DNA of 64,000 nucleotides, taken from NCBI GenBank assembly GCA_029261535.1, contig JAJDBF010000037.1, positions 1-64,000 on the forward strand, written 5' to 3'. Under the pieces are notes generated by a model. It saw only the letters and a list, made by a program, of their open reading frames with translations. It did not search any database and had not been told where the DNA came from. The DNA comes from Nitrospinaceae bacterium. GTDB taxonomy: Bacteria > Nitrospinota > Nitrospinia > Nitrospinales > Nitrospinaceae. The translations under genes were made by a program, and so were the position numbers. How positions within the stretch are numbered: the stretch's first letter is position 1; the number at the start of each line of letters is the position of its first letter. Below are positions 1 through 9,050 of the stretch, one piece after another.

Positions 1-11
1 TTTTAGATTTT

Positions 12-49
12 TCACTGTCACCCTGAGCTACGTCGAAGGGCGACAGTGA
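12..49. repeat. Inverted repeat around a CCCTGAG...GAAGGG core
   Basis: An 8 bp arm (TCACTGTC, 12-19) pairs perfectly with GACAGTGA (42-49) around a core of the CCTGAGCNNNNCGAAGGG type. Related degenerate cores occur near 130-165 and 205-240 (CCTGTCCTGAGCGAGACCGAAGG). This is the kind of dispersed intergenic palindrome found in many copies in some bacterial genomes. No convincing gene lies in 1-300. Confidence 0.6.
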
Positions 50-251
50 CACAAGAAATTCACTAATCCGTTTCGATATAGCTCAGGACAGGCTTTAAGC
101 GCAGGGTGCCACAAAAAACCACCACATGTTATTCTGATGAACCCGAAGGGTGAAGAAGAATCTCGCCCTGAATTTTGATTTTTCTTTGGGGTAATACAAT
201 ATTCCTTCTTCGGAGCCTGTCCTGAGCGAGACCGAAGGGAAGAGGGACGCG

Positions 252-300
252 GACCTTGCGGTCAGCAAACGGAAAGCATTTTGCGATGCGCTCAAAAAAT
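252..300 (+). repeat. Dispersed host repeat R2, left copy
   Basis: The stretch GACCTTGCGGTCAGC followed by CATTTTGCGATGCGCTC is closely matched at 54658-54706 (GACCTGGCGATCAGC, then CATTTTGCAATGCGCTC). It directly abuts repeat R1 here. Both copies lie outside the mobile element, which suggests a repeat of the host chromosome. Confidence 0.55.
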
Positions 301-410
301 ATATGTGCCTAGAAAAGCTTCAGCCCCCTAGCTCACCGCAATGTGGGTGCTGGCGCACAGCCAGCAGAGAGCAGGGTGATTCTCAACCTATAGTCAATAA
401 AGGATTTGAC
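301..410 (-). repeat. Dispersed host repeat R1, left copy (about 110 bp)
   Basis: Read on the minus strand it begins GTCAAATCCTTTATTGACTA and ends at AGCACATAT-like sequence. It matches 54244-54353 on the plus strand with only a handful of mismatches over about 110 bp. Partial copies lie at 54376-54416 and, inverted, at 53227-53254. The repeat replaces the expected 3' part of the integrase relic next to it, so it probably marks where that gene was cut. Confidence 0.75.
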
Positions 411-429
411 CCCTTCCCCTTGACCCCTT

Positions 430-1222
430 CCCCACCAGATAACGCCATTCACTGGTATCAAAATCGATATCTTTCCATTCCGCTTTGCGTAGTCCCCCGG
501 TCGAGCAAACACCAGCGGAGCCAGACGCAACGCACAGGCTACGGTTATTGTGCCTTCATAGCCATCCAGTGCCCGTAATAGTTCCGCCACCTGCTTGGGT
601 TCCGTTACCGCCGCACAAAGTGTTCGCCCTTGGCGGGGATCAATGCCCCACGCAGATCAGGCGACGGGTCCCGCTCCGCCCGTCCTGTAGTGATGGCATA
701 GCGAAAAACCTGCCCACAGTTCCCCAATGCACGGTGGGCAGTTTCCAACGCTCCCCGATCTTCAATTCGTTGGATAACGGAAAGCAGTTCCGGTGCCTTT
801 ATTCCACCAACTGGCTTATCACCAATCCAGGGAAAAACGTCACGTTCCAGACGGCGGATGATTCTATTGGCATGATCCTTTGACCAATCACGGGAGTATT
901 TGGCAAACCATTCCCGTGCGACCACTTCAAAACAATTTTTCCCACCGCTGGATTCTTTTTGGGCTTTACGGTGTTCACTCGGATCAATACCCTTGGCGAC
1001 CAGCTTGCGAGCATCGTCTCGCCTTTCCCTCGCATCTTTCAAGCTTACGTCCGGGTAGATACCGAGGGATAATTGTTTTTCCTTTCCTCCAAACCGATAT
1101 TTAAAACGCCACAATTTACCCCCATTTGGATTTACCAATAGGAAGAGTCCGCGTTCATCGAATAATTTGCGTGGCTTTGCCTCGGGTTTGGCTTTGCTGA
1201 TTGTGGTATTGGTCAGAGGCAT
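430..1222 (-). pseudogene. P4-type tyrosine integrase relic (frameshifted, truncated)
   Basis: The minus-strand reading starts at 1222 (MPLTNTTISKAKP) with the arm-binding DUF4102-like domain (GLFLLVNPNGGKLWRFKYRF, then SLGIYPDVSLKDARERRDDA) and continues into the core-binding domain (DVFPWIGDKPVGGIKAPELL, then TAHRALGNCGQVFRYA). Near 600 the frame shifts: AVTEPKQVAELLRALDGYEG continues in another frame. A second shift near 505 leads to LRKAEWKDIDFDTSEWRYLV. Homology then stops at about 430, so the catalytic C-terminal half with the R-H-R-Y residues is missing. Orientation and start next to the repeat at 1386 fit a P4-like island once integrated in ssrA. It is almost certainly inactive. Confidence 0.85.
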
Positions 1223-1385
1223 TTTCGGGGTATCCTAATTCCATTGATTTGGATACCCCGCAGGGTACCCCAAATAATGATCGGATTTCATAAAACCGTA
1301 CTACCCCGCTCTGGACCCTAAAACAAGAAAAACCCCATGTTTCCATGGGGTTCTGGACTTCTTTGGATTTTACTGGATGCTAAAT

Positions 1386-1397
1386 TGGTGGAGGCGG
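1386..1397. other. Left attachment site core of the mobile element
   Basis: TGGTGGAGGCGG here is identical to the 3' tip of ssrA at 50548-50559, in the same orientation. Sequence left of it is the integrase-relic side. Sequence right of it (AACGAAAAAGTTCGAACC) differs from ssrA and should be an element arm. Joining 1350-1397 to 50560 onward restores a continuous ssrA 3' end followed by the old integrase, as expected for the empty site. Bases 1223-1651 otherwise hold only the integrase leader, this site and the MobC upstream region. Confidence 0.75.
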
Positions 1398-1651
1398 AAC
1401 GAAAAAGTTCGAACCAATTATTCGCTATTCTAGAGGACTGGAACATAATCCTCAAGGGTACTTCATTGGATATTTCACCCTCTTTCGCGTAGTAGCAGAC
1501 CTAAAGAAAAAGCCGAATCAATAGCTTGCGCTATATGATCTCCTTCCGGCCCTTCTTCTTCGCAAATACCCATAAATTTAAAAAAATTACGGGGATTTCC
1601 CCGTTTCCCGAGAATTCGGGAATGACGGTATTTTGCTTAGAAAAGGGAAAA

Positions 1652-2041
1652 ATGGTAGATCAGCCCAAAAAACAGCACCCTCCGTTCTCCCTGCGCCTGA
1701 CCTTTGAGGAACGGGCGCAATTGGAGCATGATGCGGCTGGAATGTCTCTGGGTGCCTATATTCGCTCCCGAATCTTCGATAAAAACCTCCCCAAAAGACG
1801 GACACGCGGCAAACACCCCGTAAAAGACCATCAGGAGTTGGGGAAACTGCTCGGCGAGCTGGGCCGGTCACGCATTGCCAATAATCTTAACCAGCTTGCC
1901 AAAGCGGCTAATAGCGGTTCCCTGGAAGTATCTCCCGATACTGAACAGGCCATTCAGGATGGTTGCAGTGACATTCATTGGATGCGCCGTACCTTGATCT
2001 CTGCTTTAGGTATGCCCCCGGAGAATGACTATGATTCTTAA
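1652..2041 (+). CDS. MobC-like relaxosome accessory protein
   Basis: This 129-residue protein resembles MobC-family mobilization proteins, which bind near oriT and help the relaxase nick DNA. It has an N-terminal ribbon-helix-helix-like stretch (FSLRLTFEERAQLEHDA, then SLGAYIRSRIF) and the typical C-terminal RIANNLNQLAKAANSG motif. The start at 1652 is preferred over an earlier ATG because AAAAGGG lies 4-5 bases upstream and the protein then begins at the conserved domain. Its 3' end overlaps the relaxase start by 11 bp, so the two are probably translationally coupled. oriT is most likely in the upstream region but I could not define it. Confidence 0.8.
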   Translation: MVDQPKKQHPPFSLRLTFEERAQLEHDAAGMSLGAYIRSRIFDKNLPKRRTRGKHPVKDHQELGKLLGELGRSRIANNLNQLAKAANSGSLEVSPDTEQAIQDGCSDIHWMRRTLISALGMPPENDYDS

Positions 2042-3344
2042 AGGAAGTCAGCGCGGCGGCGCAAAACAACTGGCCCATCACCTGCTCAAGGTAGAAGAAA
2101 ATGAACATGTTGAAATTCATGATATTAGAGGCTTCATGTCGGATGATCTTCATGGTGCCTTAAAAGAAATCTACGCGATTAGCCAGGGAACCCGGTGCAA
2201 ACAGTTCATGTTTTCTGTCAGCCTTAATCCCCCGCAAACTGAATCGGTGCCGGTAGAATATTTTGAAAAAGCTCTTGCAGATATTGAAAGAGACCTTGGT
2301 TTGAAAGGCCAGCCCCGTGCCGTCGTCTTCCATGAAAAAGAAGGGCGGAGACATGCCCATTGTGTGTGGTCCCGCATTAAAACAGATGAGATGAAAGCCA
2401 TCAATCTTCCCTACTACAAACTGAAACTAAGGGATATTTCGAAGCAGCTTTACTTCCAATATGGCTGGCAAATGCCAAAAGGTCTGTTGGATTCCGCCTT
2501 TCGGAATCGAACTAATTTCACCTTGGCTGAGTGGCAGCAGGCCAAACGTATAAAGGAAGACCCCAAAGTTCTCAAAAAACTCCTTCAGGAATGCTGGGCA
2601 GTATCAGATGGGAAGAAGGCTTTTTCCCAGGCCCTGGAAGAAAATGGGTTCTATCTCGCAAGGGGTGATCGGAGAGGCTATGTCGCCGTCGATTATCAGG
2701 GAGAAGTTTTTTCCTTAAGCAAATGGGCCGACGTTAAAACCAAACAGTTAAAAAACCGCCTTGGTGACCCTAAGTCTCTTCCCGGCATTGATGAAGCCAA
2801 AGCCCAAATTTCAAAGAAAATGACAGCGGTTCTAAAGAATTATATTCAAGAAGTAAAAAGTCAGATTGAGAAAAAGAAAGAACCGTTAATCCAGAGAAAA
2901 CAGGCTCTCAAAAAGCATCATCTTGAACAACGGATGATCCTTAAAGCAAAACAGGAAAAACGCTGGCAGGAAGAAACGATTGAACGTTCAAAACGACTCC
3001 CCAAAGGTCTCAAGGGAATCTGGTATCGAATCACAGGCAAATACCAGAAAACCCGCAGTCAGAATGAATTGGAGACGAAACATTGTTTCAGACGAGATAG
3101 AGATGAAAAACAGACTCTCATAGATCGTCAACTCAAAGAACACCAAAACCTGCAAAAGGAAATCCGTCATTCTCTTCAGGAACACAAATTAGAAATTCTG
3201 AATTTAAGACAGGACATTGGCCGTTATATGGAGATGGGCGAGGAGTCCCAAAAAATCATTCAAGAAAAACTCGATCAGGCTCAACGCCAAAAAAGCAGAA
3301 CGCTTCGTAAGGATAGAGATCAGGGCTATGAGCCGGAGATGTAG
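2031..3344 (+). CDS. Relaxase / mobilization nuclease
   Basis: This 437-residue protein should nick oriT and pilot the transferred strand. The N-terminus (MILKGSQRGGAKQLAHHLL) and the triple-histidine motif HEKEGRRHAHCVWSRI near residue 105 match the metal-binding motif III of relaxases. The C-terminal half, from about residue 260, is very rich in Lys, Glu and Gln and should form long coiled coil. The ATG at 2031 is chosen because GGAG at 2018-2021 is better spaced for it than for the ATG at 2025. With MobC upstream and a coupling protein at 38220, it forms the mobilization module. I cannot assign a MOB class with confidence. Confidence 0.82.
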   Translation: MILKGSQRGGAKQLAHHLLKVEENEHVEIHDIRGFMSDDLHGALKEIYAISQGTRCKQFMFSVSLNPPQTESVPVEYFEKALADIERDLGLKGQPRAVVFHEKEGRRHAHCVWSRIKTDEMKAINLPYYKLKLRDISKQLYFQYGWQMPKGLLDSAFRNRTNFTLAEWQQAKRIKEDPKVLKKLLQECWAVSDGKKAFSQALEENGFYLARGDRRGYVAVDYQGEVFSLSKWADVKTKQLKNRLGDPKSLPGIDEAKAQISKKMTAVLKNYIQEVKSQIEKKKEPLIQRKQALKKHHLEQRMILKAKQEKRWQEETIERSKRLPKGLKGIWYRITGKYQKTRSQNELETKHCFRRDRDEKQTLIDRQLKEHQNLQKEIRHSLQEHKLEILNLRQDIGRYMEMGEESQKIIQEKLDQAQRQKSRTLRKDRDQGYEPEM

Positions 3345-3378
3345 TGAAAATTAATAGCCCGAACGAAAGGACGTTTTA

Positions 3379-3612
3379 ATGACTGATACAATGGATACCG
3401 AAGTTATGCTGGTGAAATATAAAAGGAAGGGCGGTGGTCCCTACCCGATTGGAGAAGGGAAACCCACCAAGAATGGCACAGGATATGCTTTGGAAGTCTA
3501 TCCTGGCCAGCAAATCCGGGGAAAATTTTACTTGTTCCCAAAAAGTAAAAAGGGGACTATACCGTCAAAGGAGCCGGAATATAAGTCCGCTGCTGACGAA
3601 TACGGTCTATGA
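3379..3612 (+). CDS. Small hypothetical protein (77 aa)
   Basis: I do not recognise this short basic protein. It is soluble, rich in Lys, Gly and Pro in its middle (KRKGGGPYPIGEGKP) and has no membrane segment. A GAAAGGA ribosome-binding site at 3364-3370 supports the start. It follows the relaxase by 34 bp and may share its transcript. The 128 bp between it and the next gene is AT-rich and probably carries the promoter of the OLD/UvrD pair. Confidence 0.5.
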   Translation: MTDTMDTEVMLVKYKRKGGGPYPIGEGKPTKNGTGYALEVYPGQQIRGKFYLFPKSKKGTIPSKEPEYKSAADEYGL

Positions 3613-3740
3613 AATGGTTATAGCGGTTACTGTGTAAAAGCGGACATTAAGACAATCTTGTATACAATTAGGGAGAATGTTGATTGTCGATCCAAAACAC
3701 TTTTTCACTCCTCCCCTAAATTATTTAGAATGAGTCCAAA

Positions 3741-5951
3741 ATGCATCTATCCAAAGTTAGTATTGTAAATTACCGTAACTTTTCTAACGCTAAATTTTTA
3801 TTCTCCAAAGGCATCAACACTATAATTGGAGAGAACGGCTCAGGGAAAACTAATCTTTTTAGAGCAATCCGACTGCTGCTTGATGACTCAATACGCCGCT
3901 CAGCGATGCGACTTGAAGAAAAGGATTTTTTTCGCGGGTTAAGTGATTGGCGAGGCCATTGGATTATTATTAGCCTTGAGTTTGATGAGGTCTCACAAGA
4001 TGAAGCCATTCAAGCATTATTCCTTCATGGTGCAGGAAATATAGAGACAGGAACGGTTAATAGAGCCACTTACAATTTAATCTTCCGACCAAAGATGTCG
4101 GTTCGAAATGATTTGTCGCAACTTACGCTAGGTGATACTACAGGCCTTAACCATATACTCGATAGTCTCTCCATAGATGATTATGAGACTGTAATAACTG
4201 GAAAGAGTAGTGCTGATTTCAACAATCCTCTAGTCTACAATGCTCTTGTTGGTGACTTTGAAACCGTCTTATTTCCCAGTGAGATAGACGAGTCTGAAAT
4301 CGGGGCGAGAGTTCCTCTAATTCTATCCATGCCCAGAGAAGTTTCATTTACGTTTGTTCAGGCGTTAAGAGATGTTGTCTCAGAATTTCATAACAATAGA
4401 ACCAACCCATTACTCACTCTACTGAAAAGTAAAAGCGGTGAAATCAATCAAGCTGAGTTTAGCCCGATAGTGGATCAGGTAACTGATTTAAATACTGCCA
4501 TTGATGAGTTATCTGATGTGACGACTGTTAGGGATGATATCAAAGATACAATCAACGATGCCGTAGGTGATGCTTATTCTCCCCAATCTTTATCAATTAA
4601 ATCTGATCTTCCTGACGAGGCTGAGCAACTGTTTCAATCTTTGAAACTATTTATTGCTGAAGCGGACGATGGTTACGAAGGTGCGATCCATGAGATGAGT
4701 TTAGGTGGGGCGAATTTAATTTATCTAACACTCAAGTTACTTGAGTTCAAATATCAACGGAATAACCAGTCTATCGCAAATTTTTTGCTTATTGAGGAGC
4801 CCGAAGCTCATATACATACGCACATCCAAAAATCATTGTTCGATAAGATTAACTATTCAAATACTCAAGTGATTTACTCCACTCACTCCTCCCATATCTC
4901 AGAAGCCAGTAATGTTGAAAGTATAAATATTTTAGGAAAAGTTGGAGGGAAATATCAAGCATTCCAACCTACAACAGGGTTAACACCCTCTCAAATTGGG
5001 TGCGTTCAACGATATCTCGATGCTGTTCGAAGCAACTTACTTTTTGCCAAAAGCGTGGTGCTTGTGGAGGGGGATGCAGAAGAAATACTGATTCCTACTT
5101 TAATTAAAAAAGTACTAGGTATCAGCCTTGATGAGTTGGGCATAAGTCTTGTTAATATCCGTAGTACTGGTTTTGAAAATGTCGCTTTATTATTCCATGA
5201 AGAACGAATTAGGAAAAAGTGCAGTATTATTACCGACTTGGATACCACATTTTTTGATACCGCCGATGTTGTTGGCGACACTGATGCTGTTAAGAACGCT
5301 AAGAAAAAGGCTCTGGGTTCAGAAGCTTCAGGGCTAGCTAGAAAAACAGCACTTGATATTTTCTGTAATGATAACTCTTGGCTCAATCCATTTTATGCCC
5401 CTCACACATTTGAGGTCGATTTAATTGCTGTTGGTAATCAGGATAAGTTTGTTAGTGTTTTGAAGGATGTCTACACCGATATTGCAACTATAGCGACTTC
5501 AACAACAGAATTAAAATCCGGCGATATTAGTGTCTTTGGAAAACGTGCGCTTACGATGGCGACGCATTCAGGTAAAGGCTGGTTTGCAATTATTTTGGCT
5601 AAGATTGTCGATCATAATACGGTAATACCAGAATATATTCTTGACGCAATTATTTTTGCTCATGGTTCATTTAGTGATGAGGTTGTTTTTAAAATCCTAA
5701 GTTATCGCTTACTAAAAATAATTGAGGATTCAGACAAGCAACAAACCATAGTTAATGACACCCTTTTGCAAGAGGAACAATGGTATACCGATTGGAATAT
5801 CTACTTAGAATCTCGGAGAGGCTCTATTTCAGCTTTTAAGTTGAGTTTGCAGGCATTCCAAGAGGGTCTTTTGGATATTAATCTCCTCAAAGATGCAATG
5901 CGGACGAACTTCCAAAACGATGTCATCAATCCTATTTTAGAAAGAATCTGA
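3741..5951 (+). CDS. OLD-family ATPase/TOPRIM nuclease, Gabija GajA-like
   Basis: This 736-residue protein has an ABC-type ATPase domain, with Walker A GENGSGKT at residues 30-37 and Walker B LLIEEPEAHIH near residue 350, followed by the STHSSHISE switch region. A C-terminal TOPRIM nuclease domain follows (VLVEGDAEEIL near 440, ITDLD near 500). This is the architecture of class 2 OLD nucleases, which are paired with a UvrD-like helicase as here. In the Gabija defence system the GajA nuclease and GajB helicase act together against phage. The protein is longer than the Bacillus GajA (about 580 residues), with about 200 residues beyond TOPRIM that I do not recognise. The stop is 3 bp before the helicase start. 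Family is clear; the Gabija assignment is inference. Confidence 0.85.
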   Translation: MHLSKVSIVNYRNFSNAKFLFSKGINTIIGENGSGKTNLFRAIRLLLDDSIRRSAMRLEEKDFFRGLSDWRGHWIIISLEFDEVSQDEAIQALFLHGAGNIETGTVNRATYNLIFRPKMSVRNDLSQLTLGDTTGLNHILDSLSIDDYETVITGKSSADFNNPLVYNALVGDFETVLFPSEIDESEIGARVPLILSMPREVSFTFVQALRDVVSEFHNNRTNPLLTLLKSKSGEINQAEFSPIVDQVTDLNTAIDELSDVTTVRDDIKDTINDAVGDAYSPQSLSIKSDLPDEAEQLFQSLKLFIAEADDGYEGAIHEMSLGGANLIYLTLKLLEFKYQRNNQSIANFLLIEEPEAHIHTHIQKSLFDKINYSNTQVIYSTHSSHISEASNVESINILGKVGGKYQAFQPTTGLTPSQIGCVQRYLDAVRSNLLFAKSVVLVEGDAEEILIPTLIKKVLGISLDELGISLVNIRSTGFENVALLFHEERIRKKCSIITDLDTTFFDTADVVGDTDAVKNAKKKALGSEASGLARKTALDIFCNDNSWLNPFYAPHTFEVDLIAVGNQDKFVSVLKDVYTDIATIATSTTELKSGDISVFGKRALTMATHSGKGWFAIILAKIVDHNTVIPEYILDAIIFAHGSFSDEVVFKILSYRLLKIIEDSDKQQTIVNDTLLQEEQWYTDWNIYLESRRGSISAFKLSLQAFQEGLLDINLLKDAMRTNFQNDVINPILERI

Positions 5952-5954
5952 TTG

Positions 5955-7742
5955 ATGTTTATGTGGAACGACGGTGATCTTAATGATGAACAAGTAGCAG
6001 CTATTGAAGAGGAAAAAAGCGTTTTTTTGGTAGCATGCCCCGGCAGCGGAAAAACGAGAACCCTGACTTATAAAATTGCGCGTGAGCTATCAAAGCTAGA
6101 AACAGAAAAAAAATGGGTTCTGGCTATTACCTACACAAATAGGGCTGCAAATGAGATTCAAGACCGTATTGAGGCAATGGGGGTAAATACGGACCAACTT
6201 TGGATTGGAACGATCCATTCGTTTTGTTTGGAATGGATAATAAAACCATATGGAATCTATCATGAGCAACTGAAGTTCGGATACAGGATTATAAATTCTC
6301 ATGATACGGAGTTGATCCAAACAAACTTATGTGCAAGCTGCCCACCACCAAGGGTAACGCACTTTGATTGTAACCACTTTTTTGATTCAACAGGATTACA
6401 AATTTCATGTGCTGACTATCGCCGAGGAAATGTAGAGAGTGTGCTGCGCGAATACCATTCGCTAATTAAGCAAAATAGGCAGGTCGATTTTGAGCATATT
6501 TTATGGTACTCCTACGAGCTTATTATTCAGAAACCCTCAATTAGCAAACTGTTGAGTAAGATTTTCAGTTATGTTTTAGTTGATGAGTATCAAGATACAA
6601 AAGAAATCCAGTATCATATTCTTGCCGCAGTAATGAAAGCAGGACGGGGGAAAGTCAAAGCTTTTGTTGTTGGTGACCCAAATCAAGCGATATTTACTTC
6701 TTTAGGTGGCTACGCCATAACAGTTGAAGAACTCTCCAGATTAACTGAGATCGAATTACGATCAATGGAACTGTCTTCAAATTATCGCAGTTCTCAAAGA
6801 ATTATCAATTATTTTAGTCACTTCAAAGTAAACGATTCACGAATCCAATCTCATGCTAACCATAAATTATATTCCAGCCTAATTAGTCATGATGTGCAAA
6901 CGTCTAGGGATGATTTAATTGATGAGATTGCTCGATTAATTCGTCTAAATATTGAAGATTATGGGTTTTCTCCAAATGAGGTTTGTGTCGTAGGCCCATG
7001 GTGGATTCATTTAGCAACTTTAACGCGAGGGCTAGTGGGCGCTTTGCCTGAGTATAGTTTTGATGGGCCAGGGTTAACTCCTTTTGTTCGAGATACTGAA
7101 AATTTTTGGTACAAACTTGCACGAATAGTCCTAACAAAGCCATCTCCTCAGATGTACGTGAGAAGGCTTCGATGGTCAAAAGAAGTTATCTCTTATCTAT
7201 CTGATGCTGGCATTGATGTTTCAAAGTTATCTACTAAAGAGTTTTTGAGAGAAGCCAATCAGATTAAAATTGAGGAGCAGGATGGGCTTGTATATCTTCA
7301 GCTTTTTTTTGATGAGCTATTTGAAAAATTAAGCATTGTTTACGATGACTTTCAGGTATTACAAGAGCATAGGGATGCCTTTTTTCAAAGCTCGCAGGCC
7401 AGAATTAATAGGATAAGAAGTGAAGGCGTTGATTTTGCGGGTGATATTGAGACTTTTCATCGAGCCTTTGAAGGCCGTAAAGGTGTGACTGTATCCTCTA
7501 TTCATGGTGTTAAAGGCGCCGAATTTGATGCGGTTATAGCATTTGCAATGTTGGAAGATATAGTGCCTCATTTCAGTGATCCTGATCCTCGTGATAGTGC
7601 AAAAAAACTCCTCTATGTTATTGGCTCAAGAGCTAGAAAGAACCTTCATTTAATTTCAGAACAAGGCAGGAATCAGGCGCATCCAACAAAGGAGTTGTCG
7701 GAACTTAGATTTGATTATAGTAATTTGTTGGCTGCTGACTAA
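5955..7742 (+). CDS. UvrD/PcrA-like superfamily 1 helicase, Gabija GajB-like
   Basis: This 595-residue SF1A helicase has motif I ACPGSGKTRT near residue 28, motif II VDEYQDTKE near 210, motif III GDPNQAIF near 240, motif IV region LSSNYRSSQRI, and motif V SSIHGVKGAEFDAVIA near 515. It is shorter than UvrD itself (about 720 residues), as expected for GajB-type proteins. A cysteine-containing insertion near residues 125-145 (CASCPPPRVTHFDCNHFF) could bind metal. The ATG at 5955 is chosen over an adjacent TTG. The near-contiguous arrangement with the OLD nuclease points to a single operon and a joint role in sensing or degrading foreign DNA. Confidence 0.85.
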   Translation: MFMWNDGDLNDEQVAAIEEEKSVFLVACPGSGKTRTLTYKIARELSKLETEKKWVLAITYTNRAANEIQDRIEAMGVNTDQLWIGTIHSFCLEWIIKPYGIYHEQLKFGYRIINSHDTELIQTNLCASCPPPRVTHFDCNHFFDSTGLQISCADYRRGNVESVLREYHSLIKQNRQVDFEHILWYSYELIIQKPSISKLLSKIFSYVLVDEYQDTKEIQYHILAAVMKAGRGKVKAFVVGDPNQAIFTSLGGYAITVEELSRLTEIELRSMELSSNYRSSQRIINYFSHFKVNDSRIQSHANHKLYSSLISHDVQTSRDDLIDEIARLIRLNIEDYGFSPNEVCVVGPWWIHLATLTRGLVGALPEYSFDGPGLTPFVRDTENFWYKLARIVLTKPSPQMYVRRLRWSKEVISYLSDAGIDVSKLSTKEFLREANQIKIEEQDGLVYLQLFFDELFEKLSIVYDDFQVLQEHRDAFFQSSQARINRIRSEGVDFAGDIETFHRAFEGRKGVTVSSIHGVKGAEFDAVIAFAMLEDIVPHFSDPDPRDSAKKLLYVIGSRARKNLHLISEQGRNQAHPTKELSELRFDYSNLLAAD

Positions 7743-7762
7743 TAAAATATTAGAGGAATTAT

Positions 7763-7834
7763 ATGAGCATAAATGATGAGGCTACAGCGAGGAAGATTAT
7801 CGGCAACGACATATGCACGTTAAAGGCCACGTAA
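7763..7834 (+). CDS. Possible 23-residue small ORF
   Basis: ATG at 7763 is preceded by GAGG with 6 bp spacing. The frame ends at TAA 7832-7834, immediately followed by the ATG of the exonuclease (TAAATG). This is ideal geometry for translational coupling. The peptide MSINDEATARKIIGNDICTL is not recognised. It could be a leader peptide or the truncated start of a lost gene. Confidence 0.35.
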   Translation: MSINDEATARKIIGNDICTLKAT

Positions 7835-8713
7835 ATGGATGATTGTATTCGACAGCTCGAAGCCACCGGCGACTATCGCATTATTAAACGCTTTAAACCT
7901 GTCTCACATTACTTCAAAGATAACGATACCAATAAAAAAATAGGTATCTTCCTTGATACTGAAACCACGGGTATGGACTCGGATTCGGATAACGTCATCG
8001 AGCTTGCTATGGTGCCATTCGAGTTCGATGCAGATGGGCACATCTATCGTTTACTCCCTGCATACAATGAGCTCAACGATCCAGGTATATCAATTCCTGC
8101 GATAATCACGAAAATCACGGGTATTACAGATGAGGTGGTAAAAGGCCAATCAATTAACCTTGATACGGTTAGAAATCTATTATCTGACGCAGTGATTGTT
8201 ATTGCGCATAATGCAAGCTTTGACCGACCTTTTTGTGAAAATTTACTTGATGAGTTCAAAGATATTTCCTGGGGTTGTTCTATCGCAGATATTAATTGGC
8301 AAGAAGAGGGAATGGAAGGAGTGAAACTTGAGTACCTCGCCTATAAGTATGGCTTCTTCTTCGAAGGGCATCGTGCCACTATTGATTGTCAGGCTGGGAT
8401 TGAAATTCTTTCTCGTCCTCTTCCTAAATCTGGAGAGCCTGCATTAAAAAGATTACTAGAGAATGCACGGCGTACAGAAATTCGTTTATGGGCAGAAGGG
8501 GCTCCATTCGATCAGAAAGATACATTAAGAAAAAGGGGTTATCGTTGGAGTCCGGGCGAAGATGGCAAACGTAAAGCATGGTATTTGGATTTACCCGAAG
8601 ATGGACTCGAAAATGAAATGATCTATTTGAACACGCACATTTATCCCCGAGCGATGGGTAAATTACCCATGGATAGATTTAACGCGAAGCTTCGTTATTC
8701 CAAACGACTTTAA
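7835..8713 (+). CDS. DnaQ-like DEDDh 3'-5' exonuclease
   Basis: This 292-residue protein carries an exonuclease domain of the DnaQ family: Exo I FLDTETTGMDSDSDNVIELA at about residues 39-58, Exo II IAHNASFDRPF near 127-137, and Exo III with the His-x4-Asp pattern in GHRATIDCQAG near 177. All four acidic residues and the DEDDh histidine are present. The C-terminal about 90 residues (RGYRWSPGEDGKRKAWYLDL) are seen in other exonucleases next to defence loci, though I cannot name the domain. It lies between the Gabija-like pair and the type I R-M operon and probably acts on DNA in a defence context. A housekeeping proofreading role is unlikely from position. Confidence 0.8.
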   Translation: MDDCIRQLEATGDYRIIKRFKPVSHYFKDNDTNKKIGIFLDTETTGMDSDSDNVIELAMVPFEFDADGHIYRLLPAYNELNDPGISIPAIITKITGITDEVVKGQSINLDTVRNLLSDAVIVIAHNASFDRPFCENLLDEFKDISWGCSIADINWQEEGMEGVKLEYLAYKYGFFFEGHRATIDCQAGIEILSRPLPKSGEPALKRLLENARRTEIRLWAEGAPFDQKDTLRKRGYRWSPGEDGKRKAWYLDLPEDGLENEMIYLNTHIYPRAMGKLPMDRFNAKLRYSKRL

Positions 8714-9050
8714 TCAATCAATCTCCCTAGTAAAATTATGTAAATTTTAATATGTTAAAATGGCAATGTCTTAGCATACGGTTGTTTTCGGTAAATTCAT
8801 AATTTTGGAAAGCCTTCCCCCTGGTCACAACCCGTCTTTGTATCTACAATGCTGATTATCGGCGGTTTGCTCCACACCCCCTTCTGCGGGGATACCCCGC
8901 AACGCCCCTGAAGTTGAATTGGTTAGTCGCTTTTAAGCGTTTTTTCTTTTATCTTGTTTCCGTATTTATCAAATGGTTAATTGATGTTTATTAGCCTAAA
9001 GTTTAATAATGAAACCGTATTTAATTACTAGTAACGGAGCTAATAGAAAC
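8714..9050. other. Intergenic region upstream of hsdM
   Basis: About 335 bp without a convincing gene. It is AT-rich at both ends, consistent with a promoter for hsdM. In the middle is a GC-rich patch with the hairpin CCCC-TTCTG-CGGGG around 8878-8893. This resembles the hairpins of the array at 21870-22110. Confidence 0.4.

Noticed and set aside
95-295. Minus-strand open frame in the left repeats
   Set aside because: It is made of intergenic repeat sequence with low-complexity composition and has no ribosome-binding site.
1383-1415. tRNA-like 3' end on the minus strand (TTCGAAC followed by CGCCTCCACCA)
   Set aside because: Only the last 12 bp match ssrA; no acceptor partner, anticodon arm or D arm lies nearby. 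It is better explained as an attachment site.
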